Source of the DNA: Saccoglossus kowalevskii
Taxonomy: Eukaryota; Hemichordata; Enteropneusta; Harrimaniidae
Direction of reading: 5' to 3'
NCBI RefSeq assembly: GCF_000003605.2
Contig: NW_003105103.1
Location: 336,135-378,368 of the forward strand
Length of the DNA stretch: 42,234 nt
In this document: positions 23,860-33,999 of the stretch, one piece after another
How the letters are laid out: every line of letters begins with the position of its first letter
Numbering within the stretch: position 1 is the stretch's first letter
Notes under the pieces: model-generated
What the model saw: the letters and a program-made list of their open reading frames with translations, nothing else
Database searches by the model: none
Told to the model about the DNA's origin: nothing
Position numbers and translations under genes: made by a program

Positions 23860-24925
23860 GGGACGACGTCAAAATATCATTGTCGGATAAAAACTTAATC
23901 CTTTTTTACCCCCCCCCCCCCACTAAGACTTAATTGATACATATTGGTCATGGCGTCAGACTACATTCACCATTAAATACAAATTGATAATCGGACAGTA
24001 GTAACGCATAGCAGTTGGTTGTCGGGTGGGTGTAATGTCATGAATTTGTTTGCGTGTACCTGTTGATCGACTTATTTAGCTGATTACTAGCGAATGGCTT
24101 TGTTATGTCTGTCATCATTTAGGCTCATGCGAGGTCCTGGACGGAACTCGACTCAGTGATTTGGAACTAATTACGATATAACCGTTGCCATCCGGACCGC
24201 TATTTCAGACAGTTGGTATTCGCAGTTAGAAATATAGTGAACGATTAATTAAAAGATATGACGTGTCCAGTACTTAGTGTGATTGGTTGAATGTGTGAAG
24301 GCCACGCCTTAGAGTCTTTTAACTGCTTTGTAATTGGTTAAGGTTTTGAAAGTGAATAAAGTTGTTTTAGTTGGTCGTGGTGAGGACACCACGAGAGACG
24401 CAGTCTAGGAGAGTCTTGAGTCAGCCTTGTGATAGTCTTGGGGACTTTTCCCCAGGGCGCTGTGTCTTATAGAGTGCTCGACTGACCGACTAAAGACGAG
24501 AGTTGAAACGTATTTTGTTGTGTGCGTCTATTTGACTGTAAAGTTTAAGTGACGTTCCCGATCTCGTACCTCAAGGGGACGAGATATAGAGCCCAGACGA
24601 GATTCCCTCCTGACACGTGTGGAGAACCTCAGAGGAGAAGAATTTCCCCGTGATAGTAAAAAGACTTTACAAATGCACCTTATTTGACGCACATATTTAC
24701 ACTCGAACCAAACCATTTTCTCGTCTTGGATTTTTTTTTCTTTTCAGTTATTTCTGTCCATGATTGGATAGAAAAAAACGAACTACAAATACTCCAATAT
24801 TTGTTTATTAAAAAATAAAATCGTTTTTGTAGGATGAACACTTTTTGAGGTCAAACCTAACACCCCAACTCCCAAACTAAAGCCAATAATTTTTTTATCC
24901 GACATCGATCTTTTGACGTCGTCCC
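23860..24925. mobile_element. Nonautonomous Harbinger-like DNA transposon
   Basis: Inverted ends of about 35 bases: GGGACGACGTCAAAATATCA at the left and, on the minus strand, GGGACGACGTCAAAAGATCG at the right. Both continue with TGTCGGATAAAAA. The element is flanked by TTA on both sides (23857-23859 and 24926-24928), a 3-bp duplication typical of PIF/Harbinger. The 1066-bp interior has no transposase. It includes a poly-C run (about 23911-23921) and a GC-richer block (24250-24720) that resembles promoter or leader sequence. Family assignment rests on the TTA duplication and terminal GGG. Confidence 0.8.
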
Positions 24926-24929
24926 TTAC

Positions 24930-26330
24930 TGACAACCAAATTAAGTGGCTAAACTGCAATGGGATGCATGCTTTGTAATTATAATTTTGAGACAATGTCT
25001 GCAACTATTATATAAATGCATATTTGCAGTACTGCTAGACAATTGTCAAATTATGGAGATATTGCGAAGCATTGGAAATTTAGCGGCCATTTTTTTAATG
25101 CAAATTAGACCATTACAAATTCAAAATATCGCTTGGGAACCATGTTTAACATAATGCGTATTGTAATGCTCCACTATACAAAGCTGTCTTGGTTAAAATA
25201 ATGAGTTACAAATTTGAAGAGACATAATGATGTTAAAAATTGACTTTTGCATAATTTTCCATTCTGTTAAGAACCCTATACTGGCACCACTTAATACGTA
25301 CCGGCAATTCAAGTCACATGATTCATTTGTTTGTCTATTCCATATCATTTTCATATATTTTTCGTTTGAATGTTCAGACACGCTGACCAAAATGCCCCAG
25401 CTTGATTTGATTTGCATCCCTTATTTATTAATAGCCCGGATTTTGCTCGCGTGGGAACACAACATTCTCACTCTAGAACGTTGAACGATAATATACAAGG
25501 AATGACTTTCTGTTCATTTGAACTGTCAAGGTATCCTTGAACGAGGGATCTCACATGTTACACAATGTTACACTTAATTATGTTACTATGATAATATCAG
25601 ATTGTGTCTCACTTCTTCATTCATTGATTTTACGGTTTAATATTGGGATTTAGAACAGTGTTTTGCTGTAGACAAATGAATTAAATAGAAAAAGACAATT
25701 ACATTCCCCTTTATGTATTTTAATTATTATATTTTGTACAGCAATTCTCGAACAAGCATGATTTTACATAAACTATTTTTGAATATATAGTCATGCATTT
25801 CACCCAAAACTAAAATTGAATAAAATATACCTTCAAGCTTGCTAAGTATAAGTACTTTTGCTATTGTAATAGAAACTGAAAAAAGTACAACAGTGTACTG
25901 TTAGATTGAACATTGCTATGCAGTAACTCATATGATATGTATCATTTTGAAATGACCAGCTAATATATATTATGATGATCAGAAAAAAGATCATTTCTAA
26001 TGAAACAGTTATGATTAGACCCTAAATTTCATTTGATTAAAAATCCCAAACCACGAAACCGATCTATTGAACCATGCAATCCATCGATGTGATATTTCTA
26101 CTCACATCTAAAAAAAAAAATATATATATTAACTGAAAAACATTGACAGGAATAACAATGACATATTTTATTAAAGCACCATGCTCTCACTCTAATGTGT
26201 ATGGTGTAATATAGTATACTCTGTGTTGAGCAATTGATAATGGATATGCATCATCCATAGTTGTTGCATGGCCTATGATATACCCCCTTGGTAGAATACA
26301 ACTGTGTCGACAGTAAGTCTCACATTTACC
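24930..26330. other. Downstream region of the LamG/VWD gene; 3' exon not found
   Basis: The VWD exon ends at 26340 with a donor, so at least one more exon is expected to the left on the minus strand. I could not identify it. Overlapping frames at 25193-25484 on both strands show no family resemblance. Confidence 0.4.
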
Positions 26331-26339
26331 ATGTCTTAC

Positions 26340-26626
26340 CTCATGTCAGCTACTTTCCAAGTATCTCCAAATTCATTCACATCTTTGGAAACTTTGCCAT
26401 CAGACATCATGAAATCATTGTGGGAATCACCATCAGCGTTGCCAAGCAAACCACCAACTTTTCCACGGTATGCTGTTCCAGAAACGTCTGCAGTGAAGAT
26501 GTGTTTCCTTCCATTCCAATGCAAAGTGAACGTGGTATCCTTCACCGTGAATGATATCATCACAGTATTGTTATTGGAGCTAACATCTATTTGTCTTTTC
26601 CAGGGCTTAAAATCGTTGTTATTACC
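26340..26626 (-). CDS. VWD domain, second half (secreted LamG/VWD protein exon)
   Basis: Begins in phase 0 after ACCATAG and ends in phase 2 before GTAAGA. It reads GNNNDFKPWKRQIDVSSNNN, then a beta-rich stretch (VMISFTVKDTTFTLHW), then GGLLGNADGDSHNDFMMSDG and NEFGDTWKVADM. This is the C-terminal half of a von Willebrand factor type D domain, including the G-N-x-(D/N)-G...NDF turn and the F.DTWKV end. The usual CGLCGN is replaced by GGLLGN, so both cysteines of the CxxC are missing. The gene must continue further left, since the exon ends at a donor with no stop. The likely role is an extracellular adhesive or matrix protein. Confidence 0.88.
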
Positions 26627-26980
26627 CTATGGTATAAACATATACAATCAGTGATTTTCAACAATTTACAATTTGTTACTCGGACTTGTTTCACCTATTA
26701 AACACAATCGGTGTTATCATTTTTAGAATTATATTACATACATATTGTTATATTACAAATAAATATTTATTTTATTTGGAATTATTATTTATTTGGAATA
26801 TTTAAGTACAGAAATCATGCTTCCCCCATAATGCGTGCATGGCAAGGATGTTCATTTACAAAAATTTAATCCTAATATTACACAATTAAAATCTAATACC
26901 TTCTAATTATTTATTCAGATGGAAAGACTATGTAGTCATAAAACACATATAACCTTTCAAGGTGGTATTTTTATACTTAC

Positions 26981-27210
26981 AGATACTTTGTTGTTTTTGT
27001 CCACAATGATGCTTTCTTTGCCAACAGTTACATTCACAGCAACAGTTCTCGTCTTCAGACCGTCAATATCATCCCGGGGAGCAAAATGAGCACGGATTTC
27101 AAATTCAGGATTAGTATTGGAGCAGTCTTTTACCAGTGTATGCCAACACGTACCTTGGAAACTATATGCACGTCCGTCAAAAGTTGTCAAATGAGGATCA
27201 CCACTTACAA
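26981..27210 (-). CDS. VWD domain, first half (secreted LamG/VWD protein exon)
   Basis: Acceptor AAAATTTAG|TT, donor ATCT|GTAAGT. It joins the LamG exon in phase 1 (G plus TT gives Val) and ends in phase 0, matching the next exon. It reads VVSGDPHLTTFDGRAYSFQG, then TCWHTLVKDCSNTNPEFEIR. The GDPH...FDG...F.G.C motif is the hallmark start of VWD domains, which bind calcium and mediate assembly or adhesion in mucins, zonadhesin-type proteins and BMPER-like proteins. Two cysteines (TCW and KDC) are in their usual places. Confidence 0.92.
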
Positions 27211-27529
27211 CTAAATTTTTCAAACAAATGAAACAGTACCAGTTGAATTGTGAACGTTGAAGCTTTCTGTACTATTTATTTTTAATTTGAAAGTAACAGA
27301 ATACACGTGGCATTCAATATGTATGTATAAATAAAATGATATTCAGTATGTTCTCTCTTTAGAACAGACATAGAATATTGAACTCGTCTCATGTGCTTTT
27401 TATAGTTATTACATTTAAAAAAAATTGTATATTGATTAACATTATGCTGTATTTAATTTACATAATATCCAAATATTCCAAGAGCACCACATAGTGAGTA
27501 AGTAGCTGTTATTTCTGGAATTTACGTAC

Positions 27530-28162
27530 CTGCTGGACATTTAGTACATAGCTTCTCAGCTTCTATTATTTCGTCAGGCGACAACGCACGATTATATACT
27601 TGCATACATGTTACCAAACCTTTATAATACCGGGAATCGAAAGTAACCGCTCCCATACGAGCTTCGTACTGAGTTTCAATTTCCACTGAACCAATATTAC
27701 CACTTTTCACTACAGCACCATTCAAATATAGTTTTTCCTCGCCACTGTAGTAGTCGTACGTTACGCCAAAAAAATTCCAGTCGTTCTGGACGAGTACATT
27801 GGCTTTTAGTTCTGCAGTAGATGAAAAGTCGTTGCGTCCTGTCAGGCGGACAAATCCCTCATTGGGACCGGTTTGCCACAAATGGCTCCCCCAGTTATTT
27901 CGCTTATAATGAAATAGTGGACCTGCTACACCGGTGGGGTAAACGTATACCAGCAATGTTGTTGAAAAGCGTGTATCGAATCTACCGTTGTTGGGAAATT
28001 CGATGTATGATCCGCTATTACCAGAGAAGCTGTACGCACTACAAATATCACCATGTTTTGTATTATCAACTGTAACACCAGTTGGAAGACCGTCATTTGA
28101 ATCGATTTGATCAATGGTGCCTTGCTCTGCATTCAAAGGCCAGAATGCAACCATAGATGGAT
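27530..28162 (-). CDS. LamG-like jellyroll domain (secreted LamG/VWD protein exon)
   Basis: A single 633-bp exon in phase 1-1, between TTTTTAAATAG and GCAG|GTACGT. It encodes one complete concanavalin/LamG-like fold of about 205 residues. Visible blocks are VAFWPLNAEQGTIDQ, SGNSGSYIEFPNNG, NDWNFFGVTYDYYSGEEKLY with LNGAVVK, and YKGLVTCMQVYNRALSPDEI, then a short CTKCPAG linker into the VWD domain. Such domains bind glycans or proteins in extracellular proteins. The phase 1-1 exon is a classic shuffling module. It needs one base from an upstream exon, but the signal-peptide exon ends in phase 0, so an exon between them is missing from this model. Confidence 0.93.
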
Positions 28163-28189
28163 CTATTTAAAAAAAATAACAATGTGTTA

Positions 28190-28245
28190 TACTCACTCAC
28201 TCACTCACTCACCCACCCACCCACCTGCTCGCTCGCTTGCTTGAT
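28190..28245. repeat. (ACTC)n / (ACCC)n / (GCTC)n simple repeat
   Basis: Perfect ACTC units grade into ACCC and then GCTC-like units, just upstream (minus strand) of the LamG exon acceptor. Likely intronic microsatellite. Confidence 0.9.
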
Positions 28246-28249
28246 CACT

Positions 28250-30065
28250 CGACATAACAATCAACCACCCATTAATCATTAGTCGATGCATCTATTAATA
28301 GCCTCAGCTATTCACTCACTATTCTATTGGAATATTTACATACCGTAACTCCTTTTTTGAAATACTTTCTGAAACGAAACGAAATGAAATATATAAAATA
28401 AACATATCATACATATATTCCCGTTTATTTGACGGGACATGAAGGTTGTCTGATAGAGAGAATGCGATTTATTTAAAGGTTACAGGCCATTAATTCACAT
28501 TTTAGCCAGTTATTTTTTGTTTTGTTTACTAAACATATATCAAACTAAATACTGGTAGATATAATAACTTGCATGTGGTGTTGGTGTTGGTATTCCAGGC
28601 CTGGAACCGAAATGCTTGAAAGCATTCGTGTCAATTGAAACGAATTTGAAAAAGAAGAATTTATAATAAAAGTGCTGGAAAGGGACAACGACTAAGGCTA
28701 TACCATCTTTAACTAAGTGCATCAACACACGCTTCTCTGATCTTCTGATGTAGAAGCTAACTGGCGAATACAACATGTCTCCTGTAGAAGGTATGTTTCA
28801 GAATCAGATTATAAACTAATCAATACTTTATCGAACTTAAATATTTGTACTAATATTCTACAATGAGCTGGATACAAATCAACAGGATATTAATTTGAGA
28901 GGTTTCTAAATATCTTAGCTCTGAATAATCGCATGTTATTTCTTCCTGCATCTGAATCTGATGATGGACAAATATGAAACAACAAACAGAAATGGTGAAC
29001 TGAACGACAACTGAAAAAGCACTGTAAACAGAAAATGTGCTGTATTTCATACACAACTCCAGTGCAAACCAAAATGAATCAACTTTGAAGAGACCGGAAA
29101 TCGTTCTAACAAGCCTTATGTCAAAGCATAGCCTAATTATCTTCCAGTGAATATCAATTATTATAAGTATTAGGGTATGCGAGGCACCAACATTTGGTGA
29201 CAATCACGGCCCAAATAACAAAATTTGTTCTCTGAAACAAATTCACAAAACATAGTAATAGCAAAGTTAATCCATAATTTATGGCCAACTAAACCTAACA
29301 TAAGCACATATACACTAGTTCAAAATTATTGGAAAAGGAGCCCCTTGCCCAATATGAAACATAATTTAAGTAGCTTTCTACTAGTGACCCCGGACANNNN
29401 NNNNNNNNNNNNNNNNNNNNNNNNNNNNNNNNNNNNNNNNNNNNNNNNNNNNNNNNNNNNNNNNNNNNNNNNNNNNNNNNNNNNNNNNNNNNNAAAATTC
29501 CAGACCGGGTATGCATAGTCCCGCGCCTGGCTGAGGTACCGCGACAATTATGAACATGGAAATGCAAACATTGTTGCACTACCAACATCACTGTAACCGT
29601 AACTGGTAGTGTGTCCCTATAGGATGTGTAAGACGACTGTTATGCTACGAGCTTCAAACAGTGTGTACTTTCTCGGGTAGTTGTGTTTAGAGCAAACCCG
29701 AAACATGATTCGATACAGCAGTGCATGACTGGATTTACTGTAACGACGACAATAATAATTTAGTCGATAAACGGCTCAGTGCATGCGTCAGGTTATGTTA
29801 TAAATGTATACCTTTCAAGTGATTTGGTGAAACTAAAGGGGTTTCAACTAAGTTTTGCAAACAATACAACTTATGTACGCAATACTAATTAATGGTTTAC
29901 ATAGTGACACGTTGTTTATGCCCACGGAATGGAATAGTTATACTGCCTTATATGATCAACAATTCACGATCGTCAAGCTAAATCTATTTCTGCTTCGAAT
30001 GTGGTCGTTGAACTAACACTATACACGAAGACGTGCAAAACTAACTTCTAAAATAGAATTTGTAT
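28250..30065. other. First intron(s) of the LamG/VWD gene
   Basis: Phase logic requires at least one further exon here with length 3n+1. Candidate frames at 28540-28776 and 28850-29080 have AG acceptors in front (TTCTACAG, TGTTTACAG) but do not give matching phases and show no family resemblance. The N run at 29397-29493 may hide it. Confidence 0.45.
29397..29493. other. Assembly gap (N run)
   Basis: Ninety-seven Ns inside the first intron region of the LamG/VWD gene. Confidence 1.
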
Positions 30066-30073
30066 TTTCCTAC

Positions 30074-30133
30074 CTCTTTCGGCAAAGAGAGAGCTATGCC
30101 AACCACTGCAATTAAAACGAGAATACGCAGCAT
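30074..30133 (-). CDS. Signal-peptide exon of the secreted LamG/VWD protein
   Basis: The ATG at 30131-30133 starts MLRILVLIAVVGIALSLPKE, ending at the donor AAAGAG|GTAGGA in phase 0. A charged n-region (Arg3), a hydrophobic core and a small-residue cleavage region make a textbook signal peptide, probably cleaved after the Ala-Leu-Ser region. The start is chosen because it is the first ATG about 55-60 bases downstream of the expected TATA-directed start site. Linking it to the LamG exon rests on proximity, strand and function: the protein needs a secretory signal. Phases do not match directly, so an intermediate exon is inferred. Confidence 0.75.
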
Positions 30134-30214
30134 CGTTCTTTGGCTCAGTTGAACACTAAAATTCGAAAGTGTTTCAAAAACTTGCGAATACCACACTGCA
30201 CTGGTACACTGAGT

Positions 30215-30223
30215 GTATATATT
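30215..30223 (-). promoter_or_regulatory. TATA box of the LamG/VWD gene
   Basis: On the minus strand AATATATACACTCAGTG lies about 85 bases upstream of the signal-peptide ATG. A start site near 30187-30192 would leave a 5' leader of about 55 bases. Good position, but TATA-like words are frequent in this DNA. Confidence 0.45.
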
Positions 30224-30426
30224 CATTTTAGATACGTTTTTTATGAATACAGATTAGAGTTAATTCTATTGGATACTGAAAAGAACGATATCCGTATTGT
30301 TGAATTACTTTACTGATACAGATTTAATTCTTTTGGAAAGAAAGCAGATTAAAAAGACTGGTTCTAATGCTCGACAATAACTAGATTCACACGTCGTGTT
30401 AGGTGTATCAACTAGTCATTAAGCAT

Positions 30427-30525
30427 GTAGTATCCGCTTCACAAATAACGAGATGTTACAACAAATGGCACAAATGTTGTAGTATCCGCTTCGCAAATAA
30501 AAAGATCGTACAAATGTGTGAAATT
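30427..30525. repeat. Two-copy direct repeat upstream of the LamG/VWD gene
   Basis: GTAGTATCCGCTTCACAAAT and GTAGTATCCGCTTCGCAAAT occur about 53 bases apart, each followed by a similar tail with GAT and ACAAATG words. They lie about 210-310 bases upstream of the predicted TATA box. Confidence 0.75.
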
Positions 30526-30932
30526 AGTTAGTTTAAAACGTCACGTCAATGCACTGCACACATGTTGTCTCCATGGGTCTTCTGATTTGAATATTAGTGA
30601 CCATATGTTGACTGATTTCTGCCGTTGGTGGCGTGGCTGAGAGCGTCGAACTAGTCTCTGCCACAGGAAACATTTTACACAATCCTAGTATTTATAAATA
30701 CGCTGTATTACTTTTTCACTGTTTTAACACTGAAGTAAATATTTTTCGTTTCGCTGGAACGATCACGGTGCTGATAGCATTGCGATGCAATGGATAAATA
30801 CCATTGCGGTGCTGTCATCAATAACTAACTTACACGAACGAAATTAAAATACACACACGTAAAATGCTCGTTTAATTGAAAATAAAATAATACCCTGGAA
30901 ATTACAGAAAAATCGGCAATGAGATGCTGTTT

Positions 30933-31160
30933 TTAAACACCGAAAAAAAATCGAAAACTCCCTACACAGCTAGCATTCACCGGTAACGATGTCGCAAAGT
31001 ACGGCGACCTGGTACTAAGGAACTCTATGAATGAGATATTTTCAGAGGCTAGGATTCGTTTAATTTGTATCCACCCGTCTCGTCTGTAGTTAAACAAAAC
31101 CTGTCTCAATTTACATAACTTCCTTTTCCAATGCGACTTCACCGGCTTCACGTAAGCCAT
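30933..31160 (-). CDS. Short ORF, 75 aa, unknown
   Basis: Starts in a good context (ACACAATGGCT) and reads MAYVKPVKSHWKRKLCKLRQ at the N-terminus, strongly basic. It then passes through a moderately hydrophobic middle and ends in FRFFFGV. It is less AT-rich than its surroundings. No family recognised. It lies divergently upstream of nothing obvious and about 700 bases upstream of the LamG/VWD promoter on the same strand. It could be a first exon (an internal ACCAG|GTCGCC resembles a donor) or a chance frame. Confidence 0.25.
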   Translation of the reverse strand: MAYVKPVKSHWKRKLCKLRQVLFNYRRDGWIQIKRILASENISFIEFLSTRSPYFATSLPVNASCVGSFRFFFGV

Positions 31161-31199
31161 TGTGTCCCTTCCTCAGTGGACATGGTAACACGACGCTAT

Positions 31200-31940
31200 T
31201 GCAATTTTTAAGCAAGGTTTTGACTTCGGGACGATTTTAGATACGTTTCTCTCGAATTGAATTTTTTATCTTACGATTTAACATTAGCAAGCGTCAGTGT
31301 GTGGTGGACTTTGGCATGTCGTCGTGATGTTATAGCCATGTTTGTGGTCGATAAACATCACTTTCGTGGAAACGGGCATTATCTTCGTGTTTTCTGGCTG
31401 GTCAGAGATATTGAAAATTAATTAGCTCCCAAAGTTTTTGTCAGTTTGTCTTCAAATATACACACTATTTCGACGATGTATCTACGACCAAAAGATAGTC
31501 TGGGTTTATTTTTAAAGCTTTGAGTGCTCAGACAATGATATTTGAAGTGTAAAATATTTACCGGGATTAAATATAGGGCACACATTCTGCTTCACAACTT
31601 TGTAATATGAAAACATACTATATATACGCATGGACGCTGAATTGTTAATAAACAACTGATAAACGTACTGTGTGAAAGTTTAATTGTGAGGGCTGTTTAG
31701 ATTTGAATTTCCCTGGCAAACTACAATAATCTACCTACAATAAATCTTTACATGGGGCTCACAATATTAACATATGTGTAATGACTGAATTTGAGATTCT
31801 GGGATAGGGAATACAGCAATTGCAACTCTTTGTAATTGTATTGTTAGTTCTGAACTAAAGTGGCTAATAGACCCTATGTACAAGTCAAGTGCCCTCTTGT
31901 GTTAAATAATTCGGTGAAGGCAGTGTCCTCCAATTTGCAG
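31200..31940. other. Unassigned stretch
   Basis: No exon, repeat end or RNA gene recognised. Confidence 0.45.
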
Positions 31941-31949
31941 TTCTAATAA

Positions 31950-32170
31950 ATATCAGTGTCTGACATGTATGTGCCAAATTTGAATGGAAACTGACAAAGC
32001 ATGTCCAATATACCACATTAAAAAAAAGAAGTCTGCCTGTATGCCATTTTGAATCGAATCGCTAAACTACTACAGGTGCATATGTTCCACATAAAGTACT
32101 GGGCACATGCAAAGAAGAACGGAATCGGTCCAAAGGATTCTGGACGGACGGACGAACGGACGAACGAAGC
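31950..32170 (+). repeat. Possible SINE/MITE end with (GACG/GAAC)n tail
   Basis: A block with GTGCCAAATTTGAATGGAAA and ends in GGACGGACGGACGAACGGACG. Blocks of this style with a GACG-type simple repeat at the end are common as dispersed repeats in marine invertebrate genomes. No second copy is in this window to confirm borders. Confidence 0.35.
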
Positions 32171-32286
32171 CCATATTATAAGTCCCCGTTTTCGAACTTC
32201 GTTAGTCCACACTCTTCAAGTATTTTTAGTTGGAAAGAATCCAATTAATTTGATTTACTAGAATAAAAAATTACAACATTTTGAAA

Positions 32287-33850
32287 ATTAAGTGCAACTG
32301 GTGACTTCAATGCTCGCACTAAGAGCGACCAACACTGTCATTTACAGTAGTCTTGATTAGCAGTGATCAGAACAAATACATCATTAAAGCAAAGAAACTC
32401 TCAAGATTTAACACAAAATAATTATGATAAGATTTTCTTAGATCTTTGTACAGAATCTGACCTGGATATTCTAAATGGCAGATGCATAGGGGACTATACT
32501 GGCAAATTCACATCACCAGACAAATTGGAGTAGCACAATTGGCTAGACTATTGTCAGCTACAATTTATTAAAAAAAATAAAACTATTCTATATACATCTT
32601 TTAAACATATCTTTCACAGACCATTGCCAAATTTGCTGTCAAATACATAATTATATTGAGCATCTGGTGAATGATGTAAAATAAAAAAAAAATTACACAT
32701 CCTAAGAGGGCTAGCTGATACATAGTAGATCTTCTTAGTATGTAGAAAGATATCATTAAACTATCATCGAAGCTTAGCTCAGATCTCTATAATCAAGAGA
32801 AAAGTGTGTTAACGATATAAACAATTAGTCAAGGAAAAAAGAAGGGCATTTAAAAACAGCATCCTCACAAAGCTTGACAATTTAAGCCAACCAAAACCAA
32901 GTGACCATGTGAATTTAATTAATGAGTTAAAGAATAACTCTCAAGAGAATCAGTGACAAAAATATGGTTTGATTACTTTAAAGTGTAAATGTAAGTTCAG
33001 ACAATCAAAAAGCAGATCAAAGCATTGAAGGTGAACTTGAGGTTATGAAAAACAATGAACAATATCTAATGGTTTTAGATCATCCAATATCACCCAATGT
33101 ACAAAAATAAATAAATGATTTGAAAAACGAAAAAAACACCTGGTGCTTGTAACAAACGAAATGATTGAATCACTTTTCAGACAGCTATAACCTATGTATT
33201 ATAACTCCTATTGTGAAGAAAGTGGATCCAGGTAACTATATGGGTAATTAAATTCCTTCAGAAAATTATTCACAGTAATTTTAAAATCAGGAATGACTAA
33301 ACATCGCAATGATGAAAAAGTATTAAAAAGGAACAAATGGGTTTCATGCCAAAGTTCAGGTCATCTGATTATATATTTTACTTTAAACAATTAGTCACAA
33401 AATATCTATCCAAGGGTAAATACATCTGTGTATGTTTCATTGGCTTCAAGAAAGCCTTTGATTCTATTTGGCGCCGTGATCTGCTTTATAAGCTAATATA
33501 AAATAATATTTCTGATTAATTTAATCGAATTAAATCAATGCACATAAACTCCTTAGGCTGTGCCAAGGTCAAACATGGCCTCACTGAACAGTTTAAGGTA
33601 CAGTTTAGAATAGGAATTCAACAAGGTGACAGACTAAGCTCCATAGACATAGACTCTATTAACAGCGATCCGCCAACACTTCTAAACAGCCAGTTACCAC
33701 GACTTTTATATGCTGACTTAGTCCTATTGTCAAATTCAGGTCTAAAAATGCATTGAATGCTTTAGAGAAATAATGTACAAAATGGCACCTGAAAATCAAT
33801 ACATTAAAATCAAAGACCATTGTTTTTAATATATAATTCTTTCTACACAT
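32287..33850 (+). pseudogene. Degenerate non-LTR retrotransposon (endonuclease + reverse transcriptase)
   Basis: Across many stops and frameshifts the plus strand shows, in order: an endonuclease piece (TGDFNARTKS; then FLDLCTESDLDILNGRCIGD; then FTDHC), a linker (KPSDHVNLINELKNNS), a motif resembling KKTPGACN...NEMIES, then reverse transcriptase blocks. These are KYICVCFIGFKKAFDSIWRR, FRIGIQQGDRLS and LPRLLYADLVLLSNSG. The catalytic YADD is YADL here. Order and motifs fit jockey/CR1-type LINEs with an apurinic-like endonuclease before the RT. The element is clearly dead. Confidence 0.85.
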
Positions 33851-33999
33851 ACCTAGACATTGAACTAAATTACGCCGGTAAATTAAATAACGCTCCAGAG
33901 GAAGAAAAGCATGTTTTAGGCTGTATGTTCAAACTGTATTCAATTAAACTTAAATTCAAACGCTACCATATATTGAATTACATTGTAATTGAGTTTAAT

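Noticed and set aside
26288-26654. Plus-strand frames of 88 and 116 codons
   Set aside because: They are antisense shadows of the VWD exon.
28540-28776. Minus-strand frame with a CTACAG acceptor-like start (MLYSPVSFYIRRSEKR...)
   Set aside because: The phase does not fit between the signal-peptide and LamG exons, the donor is poor, and no domain is recognisable.
28850-29203. 117-codon minus-strand frame, hydrophobic and Cys-rich
   Set aside because: No motif, overlapping alternative frames, and T-rich composition explains the Phe/Ile/Cys bias.
30620-30670. tRNA-like box A (GGCGTGGCTGAGAGCGTC)
   Set aside because: No box B or cloverleaf follows; at most a tRNA-derived SINE fragment.
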